Assembly: GCA_963732925.1 (NCBI GenBank)
Contig: CAVTBJ010000008.1
Coordinates: 21,297 to 85,296, forward strand
Source: DASZRZ01 sp963732925
GTDB lineage: Bacteria; Acidobacteriota; Terriglobia; Terriglobales; Acidobacteriaceae
Direction of reading: 5' to 3'
Length of the DNA stretch: 64,000 bases
Part shown: in pieces, positions 17,826 through 27,855 of the stretch
Numbering within the stretch: the stretch's first letter is position 1
Layout of the letters: each line of letters starts with the position of its first letter
The notes under the pieces: generated by a model
Seen by the model: only the letters and a program-made list of their open reading frames with translations
Database searches by the model: none
What the model was told of the DNA's origin: nothing
Translations under genes and position numbers: made by a program

Positions 17826-19748
17826 ATGGCGGACGCTCACGAGGAAGAGGTACTCGGCAAGGCATACGACAGCCGCCTGATGAAGCGGTTGCTGGGATAC
17901 CTGCGCCCCTACAAGTGGCAGGTTCTTCTGGCTCTCAGCGCCATCGTTCTTATGGCCGGGACGGCCGTCCTCGGCCCCTACCTCACCAAGGTTGCAATCG
18001 ACAAATACCTGGCCCACGTCCCCCGGGAGAGTTCCTTCCTCGACCGCTTTCTGAGCCCCCAGCCGCTGGTCGGCATCGCCCAGATCGCGGCCATCTACGT
18101 TGGCCTGCTCCTGGTGGGGTTCCTGCTGGAGTTCACCCAGACCTACATCATGCAGTGGACCGGGCAGAAGGTCATGTTCGACTTGCGCGGCCAGATCTTC
18201 CGCCACCTCCAGGGCATGCATCTGGCTTTTTTCGACCGCAATCCCGTGGGACGCCTGGTCACCCGCATCACCACCGATGTTGACGCGCTGAACGAAATGT
18301 TTACCGCCGGCGTGGTCTCCATCTTCGAGGACATTTTCGTCCTCGCCGGCATCATCGCCATCATGCTGGACATGGACTGGCGGCTCGCCCTGCTGACGTT
18401 TGCCGTGCTGCCGCTCATTGCCATCGCCACCATACTGTTCCGCCAGAGGGTGCGCGAGTCCTACCGCCGCATCCGCGTAGCCATCGCCCGCATCAACGCC
18501 TACCTGCAGGAACACGTCAGCGGCATGGTGGTGCTGCAGTTGTTCAACCGCGAAAAGCGCGCTTACGACCGCTTTGAAACCATCAACGCCGTCCACATGG
18601 ACGCCTACAAGGACGCGATCCTCGCCCATGCCATCTACTACCCGGTGGTCGAGTTCCTGTCGGCCGTGGCTATCGCCATGGTTGTGTGGTTCGGTGGCGG
18701 AAGGGTACTGACCGGCGCTGCCACCATCGGCATCCTGGTGGCCTTCATCCAGTATGCCCAGCGCTTCTTCCGTCCCATCCAGGATCTGAGTGAGAAATAC
18801 AACATTCTGCAGTCGGCCATGGCCTCCAGCGAGCGCATCTTCAAGCTGCTGGACACCGCGCCCGAGGTCACCAGCCCGGCGGTTCCCCGTGTTCCCGATG
18901 GCCCGGGACGCATCGAATTCGACCACGTCTGGTTCGCCTACCGCCACCTTCCCCAGGCGGAGGAGAACGGACACTCGAAGCCAGCCGCGGCCAACGGCGA
19001 AGACTTCGATTGGGTATTAAAGGACGTTAGCTTCACCATCGAACCCGGACAGACCATCGCCATCGTGGGCCATACCGGCGCCGGCAAGACGACGCTGATT
19101 TCGCTCCTGCTGCGCTTCTATGACGTGCAGAAAGGCGCCATTCGCATCGACGGCGTCGATCTCCGCCAGATGGACCTCACCCAACTTCGCCGCCGCTTCG
19201 GCGTGGTGCTGCAGGATCCGTTCCTCTTCTCCGGGACCGTCGAGGACAACATCCGCCTGGGCTCGGACTGGATCAGTGACGCGCAAATCGAGCGCTCGGC
19301 CGAGGAAGTCAACGTGGCCGACTTCATCCGCACCCTCCCCGGCGGCTTCAAGGAACCGGTGCGCGAACGCGGCAGCACCCTCTCCACCGGGCAAAAGCAG
19401 CTCATTTCTTTCGCCCGCGCACTGGCGCATGATCCCCGTATCCTCATCCTCGACGAAGCCACCTCCAGCGTGGATACGGAAACCGAACTGCGCGTGCGTG
19501 ATGCCCTGGGCCGCATGGTCGAAGGCCGCACTTCCCTCGTCATCGCCCATCGCCTCTCCACCGTGCAGAGCGCGGATGCCATCCTCGTCTTCCACAAAGG
19601 ACGCCTGCGCGAAATGGGATCGCACCAGCAACTGCTGTCCCAGCGCGGCATCTACTGGAAACTCTATCAACTGCAGTACAAAGATCAGGAGCTGCCGCTG
19701 GCCTCGGCCTCTGCTTCGCAGATCGCGCTGGCCAGCGCCGACGATTAG
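17826..19748 (+). CDS. ABC-type multidrug/lipid exporter, fused membrane and ATPase half-transporter
   Basis: The 640-residue product is a type IV half-exporter. An ABC transmembrane domain (about 25-325, six helices) is followed by an ATPase domain with Walker A GHTGAGKTT (near 415), Q-loop LQDPFLF, signature LSTGQKQLISFARAL (LSTGQ rather than LSGGQ), Walker B ILILDEATS and H-loop IAHRLST. It resembles MsbA/BmrA/LmrA proteins that move lipids or drugs as homodimers. A 20-residue insert rich in Ala, Glu and Asn (QAEENGHSKPAAANGED) lies just before the Walker A strand. It stands alone. Confidence 0.93.
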   Translation: MADAHEEEVLGKAYDSRLMKRLLGYLRPYKWQVLLALSAIVLMAGTAVLGPYLTKVAIDKYLAHVPRESSFLDRFLSPQPLVGIAQIAAIYVGLLLVGFLLEFTQTYIMQWTGQKVMFDLRGQIFRHLQGMHLAFFDRNPVGRLVTRITTDVDALNEMFTAGVVSIFEDIFVLAGIIAIMLDMDWRLALLTFAVLPLIAIATILFRQRVRESYRRIRVAIARINAYLQEHVSGMVVLQLFNREKRAYDRFETINAVHMDAYKDAILAHAIYYPVVEFLSAVAIAMVVWFGGGRVLTGAATIGILVAFIQYAQRFFRPIQDLSEKYNILQSAMASSERIFKLLDTAPEVTSPAVPRVPDGPGRIEFDHVWFAYRHLPQAEENGHSKPAAANGEDFDWVLKDVSFTIEPGQTIAIVGHTGAGKTTLISLLLRFYDVQKGAIRIDGVDLRQMDLTQLRRRFGVVLQDPFLFSGTVEDNIRLGSDWISDAQIERSAEEVNVADFIRTLPGGFKEPVRERGSTLSTGQKQLISFARALAHDPRILILDEATSSVDTETELRVRDALGRMVEGRTSLVIAHRLSTVQSADAILVFHKGRLREMGSHQQLLSQRGIYWKLYQLQYKDQELPLASASASQIALASADD

Positions 19749-19878
19749 GCGTTTCCAGAAAGACAGGAAGGAAGCAGCGCAGCGAAGGATCCCGGCCAGC
19801 CCGCCCTGGCAGGGAAGCAGGCGGGCATTCTTTTCACGAACTCTGGCATGTCCTTTGTGTCCTTCCTGCCCTTGGTGA

Positions 19879-20580
19879 TTAAGGCCTTTTGCCAGCAGCC
19901 GAGAGAGTCTTCCGTGTCCAGCGCTCGATGGTCTCTCGCATCTCGTCCAGGTGTCCTTCGAAGAAGTGCCCCGCTCCTTCCACCAGCACCAGTTCCTTCG
20001 GTTCCGCCAGGTCTGCAATCAGGTTTTTCAGCGCTGTCCGGTCCGCGAACTGATCGTGAGCCCCGCTGAGAAACAGCTTGGGCTTGGAGCACTCCCGCAG
20101 ATACCGGAACTCGTAGCTGCGGCCCTCGGCGGGACCGCCCGAGTGCGCAGCCTGGTCGGCGGTGATGCGGATGGGAATGCCCAGGGCGATCAGCGCGTCC
20201 ACCCGCGGATCTGGACAGGCTGCTTTGGTTCCCACGGCTGCTCCGAACGAGAACCCGGCAAACACCATCGGCAGATGGAATTCCTCATCCAGCCAGTCCA
20301 GGGCAACGCGCACGTCCTCGACTTCTCCGCGCCCGCCGGCGTGCTCTCCCTCGCTCAGGCCCGCTCCGCGGAAGTTAAACCGCAGCACCGGCAGGCCAAG
20401 ATTGTTCAGCGCCTTCATGGCCTGGAATACCACCTTGTTGTGCAGAGTACCGCCGTAGAGTGGATGAGGATGGCAGACGAGCGCGGCATGGTCCGCGCTT
20501 GGGGCGCCCTCATTTAGCAGGGCTTCCAGTCGCCCCGCCGCACCGGCGAGAAAAAAACTGCGAATTTTGCCTTCTGTCAT
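19879..20580 (-). CDS. alpha/beta hydrolase of the short KANL3/Tex30-like type
   Basis: The 233-residue product has oxyanion-region CHPHPLYGGTLHNKV, strand NFRGAGLSEGEH, nucleophile Ser111 in AGFSFGAAVG, acid in LSGAHDQFAD and catalytic His in EGAGHFFEG. The pattern is typical of small bacterial dienelactone-hydrolase-like proteins of unknown substrate. The minus frame is open far upstream to 21783, but that is antisense to the M20 peptidase. The ATG at 20580, preceded by GAAGG, is the credible start. Confidence 0.85.
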   Translation of the reverse strand: MTEGKIRSFFLAGAAGRLEALLNEGAPSADHAALVCHPHPLYGGTLHNKVVFQAMKALNNLGLPVLRFNFRGAGLSEGEHAGGRGEVEDVRVALDWLDEEFHLPMVFAGFSFGAAVGTKAACPDPRVDALIALGIPIRITADQAAHSGGPAEGRSYEFRYLRECSKPKLFLSGAHDQFADRTALKNLIADLAEPKELVLVEGAGHFFEGHLDEMRETIERWTRKTLSAAGKRP

Positions 20581-20651
20581 GAAACCTTCAGCCGCGTTCC
20601 AGTCGGACAACTCATGGCGTATTCGGGACAGATCTGCAGGGATCGCGCCGA

Positions 20652-20867
20652 TCACCTCTCCGGAGGAGGAGGCCGGCGGGGGCGGCGCACCGCGGGCCGG
20701 TTGGCGCGCGCGTACACATAGAACAGCAGCAGCACCACGTACAGGGCGATGCACAATTTTCGGGCGCCCAGCAATTCCAGGTAGGGACAAATGAAGAAAT
20801 ACAGAAACAGTGCTGCCAGCAGCACAGCAACAAAGAGGAAGACGTTCTGCTTCTGCATCCCGAGCAT
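20652..20867 (-). CDS. small two-helix membrane protein, hypothetical
   Basis: The 71-residue frame (MLGMQKQNVF...) encodes two hydrophobic helices (VFLFVAVLLAALFLYFFI and CIALYVVLLLFYVYA) and a short Arg/Pro-rich tail. Hydrophobicity this well organised in a GC-rich frame suggests a real gene, but there is no recognised family and no strong ribosome-binding site. It lies 71 bases upstream of the hydrolase on the same strand. Confidence 0.42.
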   Translation of the reverse strand: MLGMQKQNVFLFVAVLLAALFLYFFICPYLELLGARKLCIALYVVLLLFYVYARANRPAVRRPRRPPPPER

Positions 20868-21048
20868 CGATCATGAATTCTATCAACCGCACCAGCCGGG
20901 AGGTGGTCCTGCGGCCGGAATTGTGCAAGAGGCACTCCGAGATCGCGCAACCGACCCCTCCAGGAAAATGCGGCCAGAAGCGCGGCTCTTCCCCGGCCAT
21001 CCCCGGGTCGTCTTCTTGGTCCGCCGCGCGATAGGGTATGCTCTCCCG

Positions 21049-22044
21049 GTGGACGTTCTTTCCCTGACCCGGCAATTGGTGGACATCGAGTCGATCACCG
21101 GCAACGAAGGCCGCGTGGGCGAGTTTCTCCTGGACTATATTTCCGCGCTGGGATATCACGCCCGCGCCGTGCCGGTGGAATTCGACCGCTTCAACGTGCT
21201 GGCCGTGCCTCCGGAACAGCAGCATCCGTCGCTGTTTTTCTCCACCCATATGGATACCGTGCCGCCATTCATCCCCTCCTCGGAAGATGAGACCCGGATC
21301 TACGGCCGGGGCGCGTGTGACGCCAAGGGGATCATCGCCTCCCAGTTGGCGGCGGCGGAGCGGCTGCGCCGCGAGGGACGGGCGGCCGGGTTGCTGTTCC
21401 TGGTAGGGGAAGAGCGCGACAGCATGGGAGCCAAGACCGCCAATCAACAGCCGCCCCCGGGCGTGCGTTTCCTGATTAACGGTGAACCGACGGAGAATCG
21501 CCTGGCCCTGGCATCCAAGGGCGCCCTGCGCGTGCAATTGACTGCCAAGGGCCGCATGGCCCATTCCGCTTATCCGGAACTGGGAGAATCGGCGATTGAG
21601 AAACTGCTGGATGCCCTCGAGCGCCTGCGCTCCATGCCGCTGCCCGCGACTCCGGACGTGGGCCCGACGACCCTGAACATTGGCCTGATCGAAGGAGGAC
21701 GCGCGCCCAACGTGATTGCCGACCATGCCCGCGCGCAACTGCTTTACCGGCTGGTGGGCCCGGCAGAAGAGCTGCGGCAGCAAATTGTGAGCGCAGCCGG
21801 CAAGCTGGCGGATGTGGAGTTCGTGCTGGAGATTCCGTTCGTCCGGCTGCGCAGCCTGGGCGAATTACCCACCATGGTCGCGGCCTTCACCACCGATATC
21901 CCGGCGCTCAGCAACTGGGGCGAGCCCCTGCTGTTCGGTCCGGGATCCATTCACGTGGCCCACACAGAGCACGAATGCGTGGAGAAAGCGCAACTGCACG
22001 AGGCCGTAGACCGCTACGTGGAGATCGCCCGCCGGCTGGGCTGA
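21049..22044 (+). CDS. M20 family metallopeptidase (ArgE/DapE-like)
   Basis: The 331-residue product has the M20 metal-site motifs: FSTHMDTVPP (His, Asp), GRGACDAKGIIASQL (bridging Asp), FLVGEERDSMG (Glu-Glu) and a C-terminal HTEHECVEKAQ. The dimerisation domain (RVQLTAKGRMAHSAYPELGESA) is present. M20 enzymes hydrolyse N-acyl amino acids or dipeptides; the substrate is not evident. The frame extends to 20791. GTG 21049 is chosen because homology starts at VDVLSLTRQLVDIESITGNE; ATG 20968 is the alternative. Confidence 0.87.
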   Translation: MDVLSLTRQLVDIESITGNEGRVGEFLLDYISALGYHARAVPVEFDRFNVLAVPPEQQHPSLFFSTHMDTVPPFIPSSEDETRIYGRGACDAKGIIASQLAAAERLRREGRAAGLLFLVGEERDSMGAKTANQQPPPGVRFLINGEPTENRLALASKGALRVQLTAKGRMAHSAYPELGESAIEKLLDALERLRSMPLPATPDVGPTTLNIGLIEGGRAPNVIADHARAQLLYRLVGPAEELRQQIVSAAGKLADVEFVLEIPFVRLRSLGELPTMVAAFTTDIPALSNWGEPLLFGPGSIHVAHTEHECVEKAQLHEAVDRYVEIARRLG

Positions 22045-22181
22045 GAAGAAGGCTTGCCCCAGATTTGCCACAGATTTACTTCGATAAAGCTCGTTTGCAC
22101 GGATCAGCATGCTCCGCGTCAATCCGCGCTGAATTTTTCCTTCCCGGAACCTGCTCTCGATCCGAGTACACTAGAACGTTT

Positions 22182-24312
22182 ATGACCACCGCGACCAATT
22201 CTCTGACCAATGCCTCATCGGCTTACCTCCGTTCCGCCATGCACCAGCCGGTGCGCTGGCACGAGTGGGGGGAAGAAGCCTTTGCTCTTGCCCAGCGGGA
22301 AAACAAGCCCATTCTGCTGGACGTGGGCGCGGTGTGGTGCCACTGGTGTCATGTGATGGACCGTGAGTCCTACGAGAGCGCCGAGGTCGCCGAAATCATC
22401 AATCAGAACTTCATCGCCGTGAAAGTAGATCGCGACGAACGGCCGGACGTGGATAGCCGCTATCAGGCCGCGGTTTCGGCCATGACGGGACAGGGCGGCT
22501 GGCCGCTCACGGTATTTCTCACGCCCGACGGCAAGCCCTTTTATGGCGGGACCTATTTTCCCCCGATGGAGAGCTACGGCCGCGCCAGTTTCAGCCGCGT
22601 CCTGTTGAGCATCGCCGATGCCTACCGTGAGAAGGCGGAGGAAGTCGCCAAGCAGGGGGAAATGGTGCTCAGTGCCATAAGTCGCGCGGAAGCCCTGGTG
22701 GGGAAGTCCTCTACCAGCGTGCCCGCCGGCATCGTGGAGAACATGGCGCAGACGGCCAAGCAGCTTTTCGATGCGGAAAACGGCGGCTTCGGGTCGGCCC
22801 CGAAGTTTCCCCATCCCTCTGCCCTGGATCTTCTGATCCATGCCTATGCCCGTTCCGGCGACCCCGAACTGCACAAGGTGATCACCACAACCCTGGAGCA
22901 CATGGCTCGGGGCGGGGTTTATGACCAGCTTGCCGGCGGATTTCATCGTTACTCGGTCGACGAGCACTGGGTGGTTCCGCACTTCGAGAAGATGTCCTAC
23001 GACAACTCGGAGCTGCTGAAGAACTACGTGCACGCTTACCAGGCCACCGGCAACGGGCTGTTTGCGGCGGTCGCCCGCGACATCATTCGCTGGATGGACG
23101 CCTGGCTCAGCGACCGCGAGCACGGCGGCTTTTATGGCTCGCAGGATGCCGACGCCTCGCTGGAAGACGATGGCGATTACTTTACCTGGACGCTGGAGGA
23201 AGCACGCGCAGTGCTGGCAGAAAACGAACTGAAAGTCGCGCAGGCTTATTACGACATTCAGGAAACGGGAGAGATGCATCACAATCCCGCCAAGAACGTG
23301 CTGTTCGTCCGAACCGGCGTGGAGGAGATTGCGCTGCGGCTGGGCATGGCGGCGGGCCAGGTAGCGGCGCTGCTGGATTCGGCCCGGGAAAAAATGTACA
23401 GCGCGCGCCAGAAGCGCCCCACGCCGTACGTGGACAAGACGGTCTACGTGAACTGGAACGCGCTCTGCATCTCCGCTTATCTGCACGCGGCGCGGGTATT
23501 CTCCGACGATGGAAACCCGGCACTTTGCGCTGCGCTCTCTCGACCGAATCCTGGCCGAGGCCTGGGACCCCGGCCGCGGCCTGCGGCACGTGATCGCGTA
23601 CTCGGACCCGAAAGCTGGGGGCCGCAACGTCCCCGGGCTTCTGGATGATTATGCCTTCACCGTGGCGGCCTGCCTGGATGCCTACGAGCTCACCTCCGAC
23701 ATGAGTTACTTCCATTTCGGACGGAGTATCGCGGACGCCATGATCGAACGTTTCTACGACACGGCCGGTGGAGGCTTCTTCGATGCGGAACAGCCTTCGA
23801 GTCCCAGCACTGTGCCCTCGCTCGGCGCCTTGCGCACCCGCCGCAAGCCTTTCCAGGATTCTCCGATTCCCGCGGGGAACAGTTCAGCGGCAATTGCGCT
23901 GCTCCGCCTGCATAGCCTGACCAATGAAGCCTCGTATCACGATAAGGCCGAGCAGACGCTGGAAGCGTTTGCCGATTCTGTGGGCCAGTATGGAATCTAT
24001 GCCGCCACCTACGGGCTGGCCGCGGTCTGGCTGCTGCATGGACACACTCAGGTCGTGGTGATTGGTAATGACGGGAAGGCGGACCAGCTTTACGCGGCCG
24101 CGGTAGCTCCCTTCGCCGTGAACAAGACGGTGCTCCGCCTGCACGATAACGAAGTCACGCCCCACGATCTGCCGCCCGCGCTGGCGGAGACGATTCCCTC
24201 CGTGCCGGGCGCGGCCGAGGGACGCAGCCTGGCCGTGATCTGCACGAATTTTGCCTGCCAGCCTCCCATTGCTGAACCCGACGCCCTCGCGCATGCTTTG
24301 GCAGGCCGCTGA
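22182..24312 (+). pseudogene. yyaL: YyaL-type thioredoxin-domain protein (COG1331), one-base frameshift
   Basis: The N-terminal 440 residues include MHQPVRWHEWGEEAF, a thioredoxin-like WCHWCHVMD and the (alpha/alpha)6 segment FGSAPKFPHPSALDLL and GGFHRYSVDEHWVVPHFEKM. The rest continues in the next frame from about 23510 (ETRHFALRSLDRILAEAW to AHALAGR, stop 24312). One extra G near 23511-23515 accounts for the break; restored length is about 709 residues, normal for COG1331. These proteins combine a thioredoxin fold with an N-acylglucosamine 2-epimerase-like barrel and have no settled function. As sequenced the first frame stops at 23648. Confidence 0.85.
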
Positions 24313-24717
24313 GGAGCCGAACTCTGGGGTCCTGGTCCTGAGTGCCTTGAGGGTGGAAGTTTCGGGCCACCGCAGGGTCTTCGTTTGCCGGTGGTCGGGT
24401 CTTCCACCCCAGCCCGTGGAAGACGAAGCAGTTTCGCGCTGTTGACTTCATGCAAGCCTTCACTACCGCGTCCCGGCATTTTCGAAGCCAGCGAGATCCG
24501 CGCTATTGCCCTGAAAAGCGAACGGCTTAGGTGACCGGGGTAACTGGCCGGCGTTACGTCAGCCATCTGTTGCCCGCGCCCAAGCCGCGGTATCGTCGCT
24601 CCCACTAGGCCCATTCCCAATCGGCCCAAGGGCGCGGTACCACGGAAGCATTTGGTTACCGCGCCCGTCCAATACGCAGCATTCGCTGGGCCAACTGGAA
24701 ACAAGGGGAAGGACACC
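24313..24717. other. intergenic region, no gene recognised
   Basis: Between yyaL and the 40-residue ORF I see only low-quality frames. The segment 24310-24440 is repeat-like in composition. Confidence 0.4.
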
Positions 24718-24840
24718 ATGCGATACGGATTTCGGCATAGCATCTATCTGGCACTCGGTTTCTGGCTGGCGCGCAGGCTCTTCCAGCGGCAAACGGTGGT
24801 GGTGGATCCGATGGCCCGGCTGCGAAGCGCGGGCTTCTAG
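24718..24840 (+). CDS. 40-residue hypothetical protein with strong ribosome-binding site
   Basis: The ORF begins MRYGFRHSIYLALGFWLARR and continues for 20 polar residues. It has one short hydrophobic, aromatic helix flanked by arginines, consistent with a membrane-associated small protein. GGGGAAGG sits seven bases before the ATG, stronger than at most genes in this window. No family is recognised. Confidence 0.42.
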   Translation: MRYGFRHSIYLALGFWLARRLFQRQTVVVDPMARLRSAGF

Positions 24841-25181
24841 GAACCTGCCCCGGTTGTTGCGCCCTCCACATAGCTCCTGGTCTGATCCGCCCGGATCTAC
24901 TTGCCAGGGATGTGGGGGTTCGATGCTGTGTCCCATCGCCAGCGGGCAACTTTCCGGGCGAGCCGCATGCCCAGGCCAATGCACAGGCCCGATTGATAGC
25001 GGACATTTTTCCTGCGGCATCCACAGGCAACTTTCTCGTGCATAGCCGCATCCGACTGCGATTGCTTAGTGTGAGAGGGAATAGCCTCCTCCTCGCGGAG
25101 GGCTTCCCACTCCTGCTTCTCGATTCAGGCTCACCAGCGTTTGTCTCGAGTACAGGGGAAAGCTCAGGAGAAATCCCCAAT
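24841..25181. other. leader region of the TonB receptor operon
   Basis: The 341 bases ahead of the TonB receptor carry an open frame in phase with it (from GTG 24912), but that translation is low-complexity and lacks any signal peptide. A short CCTCC...GGAGG hairpin near 25087-25105 is visible. I could not match it to cobalamin, TPP or other known riboswitches. Confidence 0.4.
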
Positions 25182-27215
25182 ATGCCACCATTACGGGAGC
25201 GCCCAGCCGTACCCGATTCGCACCGGTTTGGGGTCAGTGCCCTGGTGTTTTTTCTGGCGCTGTTCCCCTGCCTGCAACTATTTTGCGAGGCGCCGCAGCC
25301 TTCCGGTTCCACCCAGTTGAAGCAACTCACGCTGGAACAGCTCGGCGACCTGCACGTGGTCACCGCCTCCAAGGCGCCACAGCAGGTCCTGCGGACTCCG
25401 GCGGCGGTCTACGTAATTACCCAGGACGACATTCAGCGCTCCGGCGCCAAGAGTCTGCCGGACATCCTTCGCCTCGCGCCCGGGGTGGAGGTGGCGCAAA
25501 TTGATTCCTCCACATTTTCCGTTGGCATTCGCGGTTTCGGGAGCCGGCTGGCCCGGTCGGTGCTGGTATTGATCGACGGCCGGTCGGTTTACACCCCGCT
25601 GTTTGCCGGCGTGTACTGGGAAATGCAGGATACGCTCCTGCAGGACATCGACCGGATCGAAGTGATTCGCGGGCCTGGGGCGACGCTATGGGGATCTAAT
25701 GCCGTCAACGGGGTGATTAACATCATCACCAAGGACGCCCATGAGACTCAGGGCACCAGCGTTGAGGTCGGAGGCGGCAGCGTTGACCAGGGCTTTCTAA
25801 GCGCCCGTTATGGCGGGCAGTGGAACGGCGTGAGCTACCGGGTGTGGGGCAAGGGCTTCACCCGAGGGCCGCAATTCCATCCCAATGGCGACAATTTCGA
25901 TGACTGGAGGCGGGGACAGTTCGGCTTCCGCTCCGATTGGAACCGGGGACGCGATCAATTCACTCTGCAGAGCGACTACTACACCAGCGCCGTGGGAGAA
26001 AGCCTGAACGTCAGCACCTATTCCCCTCCCGCAATCACGGCGGTCGAGCGGAATATCGCCCTCTCCGGCGGCAACGTGATGATGCGCTGGAAGCGGGACC
26101 TGAGCGGAAACTCCAATTTCACTTTGCAGGCATATTTTGACCGCACCAACCGCCGCGACATCAACTACGGGGAAGTGCGCAATACCTTCGACGTCGATTT
26201 TGTTCACCACATCAGCGGGCACGGCTATGACCTGAACTGGGGCGTGGGGGCACGCATCAGCCCGTCGGATTATACGCAGGTGGTCCCGACGGTGGACTTT
26301 ATTCCCCACCAGCAAACCTACAACCTGTTTAGCGCATTTGTTGAGAACCAGTTCACCCTCGCCCCCGACCGGCTTTTCTTTACCGTCGGCACCAAGCTGG
26401 AACACAATAGTTTCAGCGGCTTTGAAGTTCAGCCCAGCGGCCGGCTGCTGTGGACTCCCAGCAAGCGGCAAAGCGTGTGGGCGGCGGTGACGCGGGCCGT
26501 GCGCACGCCCTCGCGGGTCGAACAGGGATTCCGCTATACCTCTCTGATCGTTCCGGCGCTACCGCTCTATGTCCGCCTGGTGGGCGATGGAGGCTTCACA
26601 TCCGAACAGATGCTGGGCTATGAACTGGGATACCGCGCGCTGTTGGGAGCAGCCCTTTACATCGATGTGGCGGCTTTCTACAATCAATACACCGACCTGT
26701 TGAGCGTAGAGGCGAGTCCACTCCTTGTGGAAACTAATCCAGGTCCACCGCATCTGATTCTCCCCCTGCTGTTGCGCAACGGACTCAAGGGCGAAACCCG
26801 GGGCGTCGAGATTGCGCCAATCTGGAACGTCACCGATCGCCTGCGGCTGCGAGGCTCCTACTCCTTTCTGAATCTGAATACGCGGCTGCAGCCGGGCAGC
26901 ATTGACGCTTCCACAGTCGGCCAAACAGAAGGGGCCAGTCCCGCGCACATGGCGACGATGCAGTCTTTTTTGCGGCTGCCGGCGAACTTCGAACTGGACC
27001 TCACCCTCCGCTATGTGAGCGCCCTTAAGAATCCCGTGGTGGATGCTTACACCACGGCGGACGCGCGCCTGGGTTGGGGTCTCAGCGAACACGTGGGTCT
27101 GAGCATTGCCGGCCGGAACCTGTTTCAATCTTCCCATGTCGAATTCACCGGCTTCCCCGGACCCCCGGTCGAAATTAAGAGAAGTGTGTACGCGCAGATT
27201 ACCTACACCCACTGA
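25182..27215 (+). CDS. TonB-dependent outer-membrane receptor
   Basis: From ATG 25182 (AGGAG upstream) the 677-residue product has a hydrophobic export signal (VSALVFFLALFPCLQLF). A plug domain follows: VVTASKAPQQVLRTPAAVYV, DILRLAPGVEVAQI, VLVLIDGRSVYTPLF and IEVIRGPGATLWGSNAVNGV, then IINIITKDA. A 22-strand barrel ends in the aromatic pattern VYAQITYTH. There is no N-terminal carboxypeptidase-regulatory domain, unlike the large Oar-like receptors common in acidobacteria. Clustering with YfiR and a sensor kinase suggests regulated uptake or sensing; the ligand is unknown. Confidence 0.92.
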   Translation: MPPLRERPAVPDSHRFGVSALVFFLALFPCLQLFCEAPQPSGSTQLKQLTLEQLGDLHVVTASKAPQQVLRTPAAVYVITQDDIQRSGAKSLPDILRLAPGVEVAQIDSSTFSVGIRGFGSRLARSVLVLIDGRSVYTPLFAGVYWEMQDTLLQDIDRIEVIRGPGATLWGSNAVNGVINIITKDAHETQGTSVEVGGGSVDQGFLSARYGGQWNGVSYRVWGKGFTRGPQFHPNGDNFDDWRRGQFGFRSDWNRGRDQFTLQSDYYTSAVGESLNVSTYSPPAITAVERNIALSGGNVMMRWKRDLSGNSNFTLQAYFDRTNRRDINYGEVRNTFDVDFVHHISGHGYDLNWGVGARISPSDYTQVVPTVDFIPHQQTYNLFSAFVENQFTLAPDRLFFTVGTKLEHNSFSGFEVQPSGRLLWTPSKRQSVWAAVTRAVRTPSRVEQGFRYTSLIVPALPLYVRLVGDGGFTSEQMLGYELGYRALLGAALYIDVAAFYNQYTDLLSVEASPLLVETNPGPPHLILPLLLRNGLKGETRGVEIAPIWNVTDRLRLRGSYSFLNLNTRLQPGSIDASTVGQTEGASPAHMATMQSFLRLPANFELDLTLRYVSALKNPVVDAYTTADARLGWGLSEHVGLSIAGRNLFQSSHVEFTGFPGPPVEIKRSVYAQITYTH

Positions 27216-27245
27216 CGAAAGCTGCCCGGGATGAACCGGCCCTGA

Positions 27246-27851
27246 ATGAAGCCGAAGCCGAAGAGCGAGCGACGCCGGACGCAGTCCCCCTCAGGCGGGA
27301 TCTGGCGGAACGCCCATGCCCTGCGTTCGCGGGCAGCTCTGGTTCTGGCCGTGGTCTGCCTGCTGAGCGGATATGGACGAGCGCAGCACACGGAATATGA
27401 AGTGAAAGCTGTTTACCTTTACCAGTTCGGCAGATTTGTTCACTGGCCGGACACCAGCGGCAATAATTTTCCCATCTGTGTTCTAGGTTACGACCCGTTC
27501 GGCCCGGTTCTCGATTCGACGGTGGACGGCGAAAGCCTGGAAGGGAAGAAACTTTCTGTGCGGCGGGTTTCCAGCGCACAGCAGGCTGCCGATTGCCGGA
27601 TTCTGTTTGTCAGTTCGTCCGAGCAGCACCGTCTGGAATCCATCTTCTCGGCGCTCTCGGACAAGCCCGTGCTGACGGTCAGCGATATCGGAGGGTTTTG
27701 CGACCGCGGCGGAATGATTCAGTTCGTTTTGGAAGGAGAACGAGTCCGGTTTGAAGTAAATCGTGCGGCGGCGGAGCGCGTGGGCCTGACCTTCAGCTCC
27801 GATCTGCTGCGAGTTGCCATGCTCGTCAAGAACAACCGTCCGGGACCGTGA
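27246..27851 (+). CDS. YfiR family periplasmic protein (DUF4154)
   Basis: The 201-residue product has a long basic N-terminus, one export helix (ALVLAVVCLLSGYGRA) and a DUF4154 domain: EYEVKAVYLYQFGRFVHWPD, ICVLGYDPFG, CRILFVSSSE, VLTVSDIGGFCDRGGMIQFV and NRAAAERVGLTFSSDLLRVA. In Pseudomonas, YfiR is a periplasmic repressor of the membrane enzyme YfiN and responds to redox and envelope signals. Here the gene sits 30 bases after the TonB receptor and ends 4 bases before a histidine kinase, so it probably controls that kinase. Confidence 0.88.
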   Translation: MKPKPKSERRRTQSPSGGIWRNAHALRSRAALVLAVVCLLSGYGRAQHTEYEVKAVYLYQFGRFVHWPDTSGNNFPICVLGYDPFGPVLDSTVDGESLEGKKLSVRRVSSAQQAADCRILFVSSSEQHRLESIFSALSDKPVLTVSDIGGFCDRGGMIQFVLEGERVRFEVNRAAAERVGLTFSSDLLRVAMLVKNNRPGP

Positions 27852-27855
27852 GCCT

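Noticed and set aside
20581..21783. Long upstream extension of the alpha/beta hydrolase frame (to 634 codons)
   Set aside because: The extension is antisense to the M20 peptidase and resembles no domain; a good start exists at 20580.
24841..25181. Riboswitch in front of the TonB receptor
   Set aside because: Only a short local hairpin is visible; no cobalamin, TPP or FMN core motif was found.
24912..25181. N-terminal extension of the TonB receptor from GTG 24912
   Set aside because: It would bury the export signal 90 residues inside the protein; ATG 25182 has its own AGGAG.
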